A stretch of DNA of 64,000 nt from Posidonia oceanica (Eukaryota > Streptophyta > Magnoliopsida > Alismatales > Posidoniaceae), in the NCBI GenBank assembly GCA_037176725.1, contig JAZBRS010000076.1, positions 119,059,001 through 119,123,000 of the forward strand, written 5' to 3'. Under the pieces are notes generated by a model, which was not told the DNA's origin, made no database searches, and was given only the letters and a program-made list of their open reading frames with translations. Shown piece by piece: positions 56,601-64,000 of the stretch; positions within the stretch are counted from its first letter, which is position 1, and each line of letters begins with the position of its first letter. A program made the position numbers and the translations under genes.

Positions 56601-59600
56601 ACATCAATAAAGCCATGCAGATGCAGATGCAAAGAGGAAGAGCAAGAGAAGCGAAGGGGAGCAAACGGTGCAAGTGTAAGGACAAGCGCCACTTAAGGGC
56701 CACACAATGTAGGTGTGAAGACCTACAAAGGGGAAAGGAAGCAAGTGGAAGGATTACCATTGTTCTGTGACCATTTTCCACCAAAGTGTCCCACGATATG
56801 TCTCGCATGTTGCCAAAAGCTCGCGGTGCGATCGGATCGTGGAAAAGGGGAAGAAAGTCGCAATTAGTAGTGAATCCAGGGGAAACTTGACCCAAAACAC
56901 TAAGAGTACGCGAAAATGGGAGATAGAGTTGATAGATAGGAAGAGGGGGTCCTAATCTACATGCTTGAGAAAACGCAAGGCAAAAACAATGCATGCAATG
57001 CAAATGGTGTGCAAAGATACTGTGCAGGGGCTCAGAAGGACTTACCTTGGAGATCTGAAGCCTGATCTGAGAAGAACTTGGTCTGCATTGGTATGCGCTC
57101 CACCGGGGTTGTCTAGGTAGCTTGGTTGAGAAGATCTGGCAGCCCGATCAGAAGATATGCAGGCTTCAAGGCAGAAGGGCCAGAACAGGGGAGAAGAATG
57201 GATCTAAGTGTAAAGGAGGTCCTAGGGGTGTGCAAAACAGGTCCTCCCACGTAAAGGGGAGCTAGGAATGCTTAAGTGTGTGCAAAAAGGCTAAATGCAA
57301 TGATGCAGGGATGCAATGCATGCAAAAATGCAAGAAAAAGATCTAATAATGACTTTTCAGAAAACTTAAGAACCTATATGCAAGTTTTGAAAAAATGGAG
57401 GGACCTAAATGCAAGGATTTTGAAACGTTAGGGGCTTATATGCAAGGTTCTTGAAGACTTGAGGGTCTGAATGCAATTTAATAAAAATGCAGGGTTTGAA
57501 ATGCAATTTAATACGGAAAACATGCATTTAAATGAGTTTTGAAAACATGTGAAGGACTTACATGCAATTTGAAAATATGCAGGGGTTGAAATGCAATTTT
57601 ATAAGGTAAAATGTGCTTTTGAAAGGTTTGTGCATGCAAACAATGGACCTATGTGTGATTTTAAAACATGTAGGGGCTAAAATGCAATTTTATAAGCAAA
57701 AGTATGCAAAAAATGAATTTTGTAAACATGCAAAGGACTTATATGAGATTTTAAAACATGCAGGGGCTAAAATGCAATTTTATAAGGAAAAATGCAAGAA
57801 AATAGATGATGTGCATGCAAATGAAGGACTGGAATGCAAAAATCAGAAAGTATGAGATAAAAATGCAATGCAGTAAGGAAAAGATGAAAATTAAATGATT
57901 TAATAACAGATCAGAGGACTAAAAAGTAAATAAAATAAAGAGGAGGACTGAAATGCAATTTCATAAGGAAATATCAGAGGATTAAATGAGATTTATCGAC
58001 CAGAGGACTAACATGCAAAAATAAAAAGATGCTGGACTGGAAAATAAAGAAGAAAAACTACATTTGAACTACAGTAGGACCATTATGTAAATAAAATAAA
58101 TGGCAGGACTGGAAAATAAAAAGATAGAAACTTAAATGAACCGGAACTGGACTAGAATGCAAATAAAATAAATAACTAGGCTGGAAATAAAGAAAAGTAA
58201 ATAAACTGTAACAGCAGAGGACCTAAGAGAAAATAAAAAAACATGCTCGGCTGGAAATAAAGAAAACTTAATGCTTTTACTTAACAGAAGGATTAACATG
58301 CAATTTAACAGAACTTTAGGTTTTTTATGCAATTTCATATGATTTTAATTCAAATTTAAATGATTCTTAAACGATGGCAAGACTGGAAAGCAATAAAATA
58401 AAAACGCAAGGTAAAAATGCAATATTTGGCAAAATAAGCAAGGTAAAGAAAAATAAATGCACAGTAAATTGCAGAAGAAGTGGCCACTGTAGCAAATTGC
58501 TACCAGTGGCCGGAGAAGAGGAATGGAGGTGCTGGAGAGGCGCTGAACAGCTAGGAAGCTTCGCCGGAGACGTGCGGAGATCGAAGCGGCGTCGGCGGGC
58601 CATGGCGTGGCCTGAAGCTGGCCGGAGAAGACGACGGAGGTTGGTAGGGGATTCTGAAGCAGTCCGGACGATGGCAACATCGCTAGAGGGAACTGGAGGC
58701 AGGGTCGCATTCCTGGGGGCTGCGCGGACCTCGGACGATCGATGGAGGACTATTCTACTGACCGGAGCGGCGAGGTGAGCTCGGAGCTCGCTGGAGAAGA
58801 CGAGTTAGTGGCGGCACTGACCCGGCACAAGGAGTGGGGAAACCCCTATCTGAGGGGTGGAAAAGCAAGAGGAGGGGAGAACTAGTCTACAGGGAGAGAG
58901 AGGCACCTGTTTTGCTGGCTGGAACGTCCCCCCGACGTAGGTGGGTTCTGCAGATGGCAGCAAGGTTCGTCCGACTGATGGAGGGGTCACCGACGGCTTG
59001 TGATCGTCTGGAAGCACTCCGTGTGGTCCTCCGATGCTTGCTAGATGGTTGGAATGGAGCTCTGCAGACCGGCGTGACGAATGGGAGTTTTGGGTACACA
59101 GAGGTCAGCCGGAGGTGGGGGGTAGTGTATGCTACTCTCTGGATTGAATGGAAGCTGCCGACGAACTTCTGGAGGTCAGGTGAAGGGTTCTGGAAGGTTA
59201 GATTGGGCAGTGGAGGCTTGGAGAAGGAGATGGCAGCTGAATGGATTTCTAGAAGAAAAGGGAGGCAAGTGTTTGCTGTGGTGGATTTGGTCGGTGAGGA
59301 GAACTGGAGGTGAAGCTTAGGTGACTTAGGAAGGTGGTGTTTCAGCGAGTACGATAGTGGAGTTTGGGATGATTAGGTGGGCAGTTGTGTTGGGAATTTT
59401 GGAAGGGGAAGTGTTGGGTTCTGTGAGTGATTTCAGGTGGATGAAGGGTGGTTTCAGGGATGGTTTCGGGCGTGGAAAGAAGGGCTGTGTTGCTAGAAGG
59501 TAGGGTGAGATTGGGGGGCGAATTGGGAGTGATTTGCTGGGCTGTGAAGGCTTCTGGATCAATGGGATCAAGGAGGAGGAAATGCTGATCTCTGGCAGAG

Positions 59601-61637
59601 GAAGAAGGAGAGGAATTGGAGTGGCTCTCGTGCTCTGGATTGCTCTCTCTCAGGGGGCAAAAAAAAAGGTGCTGGAAGGAGGAGCTAAGGACTAAGGCTT
59701 TAACAGGAGGCACGAAGCTGCTGGGCGCACTCGTGGATTTGAATTCCCACCGGCGCGATCACTGCAGCTGGATTGGAAGGGCAGCCGGCGAGAGGACAGG
59801 CAGTAAGTGTCCACCCGGAAGAGGCACTGAGAGATGAGAAAGGAGGGGCGAGCTGTTGCTGGATTGGATGGCGAAGGAATTTTGGATTCAAAACGGAAGG
59901 AGGGAGTCTGTTGGTTGCCGCGGGAGAAAGAAGAAATCTGAAGAAGAAGAAGGAAGAGGAAGAAGGAGGGAAGAGGAGGAGAAGTGCTTTGGGCCGGGCC
60001 TGATGCGCAAAAAAAAGAAAAAAAGAAAGAAAGAAGGAAGGGGAGAAGGCAGCAGCTGGTGGGCTGGGCCGACGAAATGGAAAAGAAATGGAAAATAAAA
60101 GGAAAGAGGAAGAAAGGAAGAAAAGGAAATGAAGAAGAGGAAGAAGAAGAAAATTAAAATAGACATAAAAATAGAAAAAGATTTGAAAATGTTTTTAAAG
60201 TAGTTGTTTAAGTTAGGATTTTTTATTAGGTTTTTTAAGATTGTTTTTAAATTAATTAGGGTTAGAAGGAGTTTTAATGTTTGATTAGGATTTAAGTTTT
60301 CTTTGAATTGTTTTTTGATTTTGTTTAAATGTTTGTTAAGTTTTTTAATTGTTTTTTAGTTAAGTTTTTCTTATTAAGATTTTCTTGTTAAGTTGGGATT
60401 TTTAATTAGGATTTTTTAATGGGTTGCTTTTAATTAGTTAGGAGGAGTTTTTGATTTTAGTTTTTAGGATTCTCTTTAAGTTTTCTTTAATTTGTTTTTT
60501 TTTTATTTTGTTTGTTAAGTTCTTTTAATATTTTTTAGTTAAGTTTTTTCTTGTTAAGTTTTTAATTAAGTGTTTTTAAATTGTTTCAAGTTTTTTGATT
60601 GTTTCTTTTTTCTTTTTAACTAAGTTTTCAAATTGTTTCTTTTAGATTTGTTAAGTTAAGTTTTTTCTTAATTACTTGTCTTAGTGTTTTTAATTGTTTT
60701 CTTTCTTTTTAGGATTTGTTTTTTGATTATTTTTAATAGGGTTTTTACTTTTGGTTTGTTTTGATTATATTTTGGTTTTTGTTTGTTTTTTTAATTGCAT
60801 TTTCTTTTGTTTATTTTGTATTTTTTAGATTGAATTCTTAGTTTCCTTTTCAGTTGGATTAAGTTAGGTTTTTGTTTTTAATTGTTTGTTTAAGTTTTTT
60901 AATTATTTATTTTTAGGATTTTGATTTGTTTTTCTTTTGTTTTAGAGTTTTAAAGGGTTTTTAAAGATTTAGTGGAAGAAAGGGAAAGAAAAAGAAGAGG
61001 AAGAAGAAAAGGAAGAATTGGAGAAGGAAAGAAGAAAGAGAGGAGTGGAAGGAAAATAAATATTAGAAAATCAAGGGATAAGATAAAAATAAAATAAAAA
61101 TACAAATAAAATACAGAAGAGAGAGATGCACAAGGTGGGCCCACAGTCAAGCAAAGAAAAGAGAGAGAATGGAGTGAAAAGAAGGAGAATAAGAAGGAGA
61201 GAGAAAAGAATAATCCAGGAGAGAGAAAAGGATAATTTGGATAAATGAAGGGGTTAGAGGTTTAGAAAAGAGGTGAAATTTGGAGAGTGTGTGGCCTAAG
61301 GTCTCTAGTGTTCGACCTAGGATTTGGATTTGGATTTTGGAAGGTTTTGAGGTGTAGAAAAAGGATAGTTTTACCTAGGTTTTCTAGAGTTTTTGGGAGT
61401 GGTTTTGGTTTGAAATTTCTAAGGATTTTTGGTGGGTTTTCTAAGTTAGGAAGGATGAGTTTGGCTATGGTTTTTGGGTAGTTTTTGGGCTCGGGAAATG
61501 GGCATGATTCTAGGTTAGGTTTGGCCTTGATTTGGAGAGAAGGTTGAAGGGAAAAGTGTAGGTTTGGACCTAGATTTGGATTCAGAAGTCACCAGAAGAT
61601 TCCAATTGATTCAGCCTGTCAAAATGGGGTGTCAACA

Positions 61638-61642
61638 GAGGG
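61638..61642. repeat. TSD of solo LTR F, right copy
   Basis: GAGGG, matching 55452-55456. Confidence 0.85.
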
Positions 61643-61658
61643 AGAGAGTGGTTCTTAG
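61643..61658 (+). pseudogene. PMD gene 2, last codons and stop
   Basis: After one GAGGG copy is removed, the frame continues GESGS and ends in TAG at 61656-61658. The insertion therefore hit the last exon only a few codons before its end. Confidence 0.6.
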
Positions 61659-62348
61659 TTCTTGTACTTCAGGGGTATGCCTCGGTGATCTTGTAGAACA
61701 GTTATATTTTGAAATGATATAGATTTCTGCGCACTCAGCAAAACTTGTCAAATGTCTCTTTAAAATACCTTTCTCGAAGTTAAAATGAGCTTAAGTGACC
61801 AATATAGCAAAATAATAGCCCTTAATTCAAATTAACTTGAAACCAGCATATTCATGTGAAATAAGATGCAAATGACATAGTTGTAAAGAAAGATTTCACC
61901 TGGAAGCTTTAAAATCAAGTTTTGAAGTTGTTGACGCCTTAGCGAGCCATTAACTTGATGAAATGAATAATCTGTGATTCTGAATGACCCAGATGTCCAA
62001 GAAATATGAAACCACTGCTCACATGTGTATTTCAAGTTAAATGAACCTCTAGGACTGATAAAAAGGTTTATGCCACTTAATCACAGATTAGAGGGAGCTT
62101 CAGCCAAGTTCAGTGACTTAAGTTACTGATAAAACGTTGGACACGTAATCTGGTACGGACAACGTTATCTGCTGGATATTCTGCGTCCAATGTCGGAAAG
62201 CTGATTTGAACGTTATGCACCTGATATGGCGTGCATTACGTAAGATGCGCTATCCATCACGTACAACGAAGCGAGCCCAGAATCTTGTGGAATGCTGCGA
62301 AATTTTCTCAATGCCCGCGTGGAGGATCTTCGACAGTCTTCCTATGCC
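61659..62348 (+). promoter_or_regulatory. Intergenic region upstream of PMD gene 3
   Basis: 61659-62100 shows no gene and no obvious poly(A) signal. At 62164-62192 lie GTTATCTGC, ten bases and GCGTCCAATG. The run CGTTATCTGCTGGA is 14 bases identical to the D LTR. AACGTTGGACACG (62132) and GAACGTTATGCACC (62210) are related words. Confidence 0.55.
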
Positions 62349-62356
62349 TATAAAAG
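62349..62356 (+). promoter_or_regulatory. TATA box of PMD gene 3
   Basis: TATAAAAG, 112 bp before the ATG at 62461, followed by a pyrimidine-rich leader. Confidence 0.7.
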
Positions 62357-62460
62357 CCTGGCCACCTCTTGGAACTTGTGCACACTTGCCCCTTGCATTC
62401 TTACTTGTTGGTGCACTTTTCTCTTGGCTTGAGCTTCTTCCTCTCTTCTCACTTGCTCTC

Positions 62461-63806
62461 ATGGCTTCTGGCTCAGTCCCCACTGTTTTCATGCACAACA
62501 AGAAGGGAGTTGCAAAACCTTTGGAGGAGATTAAAGGGCATATGATGTCCCATATCAAAGCGGGAAAGGTATGATTTTCCTTCATTGGTCCTACCATTCT
62601 CTCTTGTTCCTCATGCTTTCAAATTTGTTTGCAGGAAATCCTCAACTTCACAAAAACGCCCTGCTTTGATAATGACTTCCCTTGCCATTCTCCTTGGGTG
62701 AAGGACTTTGTACTTTGGGCTTGGGAAAGGAAATCCGTCTTGACCCGTACACGCTTTGGTGGACTTCTGGATTTATTGGACACCCCCTTGGACTGGCCCC
62801 TACTCCATGCTTCATGTGCTTTCTGGAGTATTGAAACTCATACCGTCTTCCTTGGGGCCTGTGAGATGACAATCCTAGTGGAAGATGTTCATGGCCTGCT
62901 TGGTGTGACTCAGATTGGAGCGGCCCGTCTAGATATTGATTTTCCATTGCTATACGGGACAGTGGATATGTAGACATTCATAGATTGTATCTTCACTGCT
63001 CTGCCTACTTTCCCAGTGATTAGAAGTCACAGACTCAACTTGGCACATTTGTACTACAGCTTTCAGCGGATTGAGGACTCCGCTTCCTAGGATCAGTTGC
63101 TGATGTGTCTGTACTTGCTGATAGGAGGCCTTACTATGTTTGTCTCCAGAGACTTCTCTTTGGATGTCTACCATACTGAGTTTCTGATAAGCCTTACTGA
63201 GCACTTCTGGCGTTCTCCTTCGTTCACCATCCTTGCAGCTACATACCTTAGTCTGACCGTGCCTCAACTGGAGGGAACTTTGTAAGCTCTCATTTTCTTC
63301 TTTCCAAGTGGCTACTGGTCCATTTCCAGAGGTTCAGGCCTACGAGGACTGATTTGATCGAGGAAAGGATTTGTTCTTTGTCTTCTGCCTCTATTGATGT
63401 CTTCGCACCTTCCACGCCTTTCTATCATAAGCACCAAGCGCGAGGCTCTTCAGTTGAGTTGGAGTTGATAGGGCCCACTCACTTTGTGGTGTACAACTCC
63501 CATTGTTGTTTTGAGATGGTGGGGCAGAAGAAAGGGGTGCCGCCTCGGCTGAGTTCTATTCCTCGCATCCGGGCTCGAGAGCACGGTCTTCCATCCACTG
63601 CAGTGATGGTGTACAACATTCGGGCTCTTTGGTCGTCTCTGGACCGCCATGATGATTCAAATGGGACCTCAGCTGCTCCTTTGACTTGCTGCCTACTGCG
63701 GGAGGGCGCGCACTGGGACTGGTATTCAAGGTTGCTGCCCAAGCTCGAGGAGTGGGTTGAAGCGACCAGCATGCTGCGCAAGAAAAGGAAGAGGCCAATT
63801 AAATAG
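62461..63806 (+). pseudogene. PMD-type gene 3, decayed
   Basis: Exon 1 is 62461-62568 (MASGSVPTVFMHNKKGV). The intron is 62569-62634 (GTATGA...TTGCAG) and exon 2 starts at 62635. PMD features: LDTPLDWPLLHASCAFWS, ETHTVFLGACEMTILVED, VHGLLGVTQIG, LYLLIGGLTMF. Stops are TAG at 62971-62973 and 63088-63090. A second intron probably lies at about 63282-63308 (GTAAGC...CCAAG), but the exons do not join in frame there, so a base may be missing. The last exon reads WLLVHFQRFRPTRTDLIEE and ends KRKRPIK with TAG at 63804-63806. It is paralogous to gene 1. Confidence 0.65.
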
Positions 63807-63861
63807 GCAATATCTTGTAGTTCATTTCATTTTTGGATCATGTATCTTTATCTCTCAAGGA

Positions 63862-63867
63862 AATAAA
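63862..63867 (+). terminator. Poly(A) signal of PMD gene 3
   Basis: AATAAA 56 bp after the stop codon. Confidence 0.5.
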
Positions 63868-64000
63868 AGATCTCTTTCTCATTTCATCTTTATTCACATG
63901 CTTTGGACCGTGTTAAGTTTAGAAATACTCCCTGGTGACTTTGGCATTGGATCAAGGGCCCTTTATCAGAATTCTGCAGTTTAAGTCACTGTTAAAACGT
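63868..64000 (+). other. Start of another intergenic unit at the window edge
   Basis: The last 20 bases (TTAAGTCACTGTTAAAACGT) match 62115-62134 upstream of gene 3 at 18 of 20 positions. A fourth gene of the array may follow outside the window. Confidence 0.4.

Larger units (their letters stand above)
55457..61637 (-). mobile_element. Solo LTR F (6.2 kb)
   Basis: The minus strand runs from TGTTGACACCCCATTTTGAC to GGGATTACTACA, a clean TG...CA pair, with GAGGG on both sides. Zones are as in E: U5 box, 30-bp minisatellite (56130-56600), 'aaatgcaat' zone (57230-58440), G-rich zone (58460-59900), G/A zone (59930-60160) and T-rich zone (60180-60960), followed by an extra G/A-rich block (60970-61280). 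No internal coding region, so it is a solo LTR left by recombination. Confidence 0.9.
35228..61658 (+). pseudogene. PMD-type gene 2, multi-exon, interrupted by E and F
   Basis: Three pieces (35228-35934, 52938-55456 and 61643-61658) form one gene of about 3.2 kb. An Ala/Val/Glu-rich N-terminus precedes a PMD domain and a C-terminal coiled coil. The frame passes exactly across E when one GACGC copy is removed (RRD then ASRLEY), and across F when one GAGGG is removed, ending five codons later in TAG at 61656-61658. I see introns at 52984-53061, about 53710-53792 (donor GT lost), 53967-54043, 54531-54607, 54710-54782, 54846-54917 and 55140-55214. By hand count about nine premature TAG, three TGA and no TAA. 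The first ATG (35228, MEKWISHFY) is the most likely start. Confidence 0.65.
28448..64000 (-). mobile_element. Element D: giant Tat-like element carrying antisense PMD genes (3' half)
   Basis: The minus-strand 3' LTR (28448-29775) has a polypurine tract on its inner side, so D's body extends rightwards and its gag/pol and 5' LTR would be outside the window. Inside the LTR come tandem repeats and then plus-strand PMD genes. LTR, polypurine tract, tandem repeats, then antisense extra ORFs is an order reported for Tat elements. Without nested E and F, D already spans about 12.4 kb here. The PMD array could instead be host DNA next to a solo D LTR, but the polypurine tract and shared promoter motif argue for one unit. 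Confidence 0.55.

Overview
The window looks like repeat-dense nuclear DNA of a flowering plant with a large genome; I cannot name the species. Nearly everything in it belongs to long-LTR Ty3/gypsy retrotransposons of the Tat/Ogre type. The grounds are LTRs up to about 6.2 kb, tRNA-Arg-like primer binding sites starting TGGCGACTC, a second archaeal-type RNase H between the retroviral-type RNase H and integrase, polypurine tracts beside LTRs, tandem repeats just inside the 3' LTR, and 5-bp target-site duplications (TSDs). I see no bacterial features, tRNA genes or rRNA genes, and no gene that is clearly intact.

Layout. (1) 1-2482: end of a plus-strand LTR whose start lies outside the window. 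(2) 2483-18505: element A, minus strand, with 3' UTR, integrase, archaeal RNase H, RNase H, RT, linker, protease/G-patch, gag, leader, primer site and a 5.1-kb 5' LTR. (3) 18794-28447: element B, plus strand, with 5' LTR, leader, gag and protease. Its leader is split by an opposite-facing solo LTR (C, 21883-24261, TSD CCAGT), and the element is cut at 28448. (4) 28448 to the window end: 3' LTR, polypurine tract and internal DNA of a further minus-strand element D. Inside D are a 2.3-kb satellite of 46/47-bp units and an array of at least three multi-exon genes of the plant mobile domain (PMD) type, running plus, antisense to D. (5) The middle PMD gene has been entered twice: by element E (35935-52932, 17.0 kb, TSD GACGC), a complete-ended element with gag but no pol, and by solo LTR F (55457-61637, 6.2 kb, TSD GAGGG). 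The host reading frame continues exactly across both insertions.

How it fits together. The PMD genes have short GT-AG introns and, where visible, TATA boxes and AATAAA signals. Two of them share with the D LTR a 29-bp promoter motif (GTTATCTGC, ten bases, GCGTATAATG, the last block imperfect in gene 3), each in its own transcription sense. This ties the antisense genes to the retrotransposon and is the most interesting observation here. Every coding region is decayed. The premature stops are overwhelmingly TAG at CAG codons or at TGG preceded by C, the pattern expected from CHG cytosine methylation followed by deamination. A second unexplained theme is the LTR U5 end: a fixed box (GGTGCCTAACACCTTCCCC) and a primer-site lookalike recur at near-constant distances in LTRs that otherwise differ greatly.
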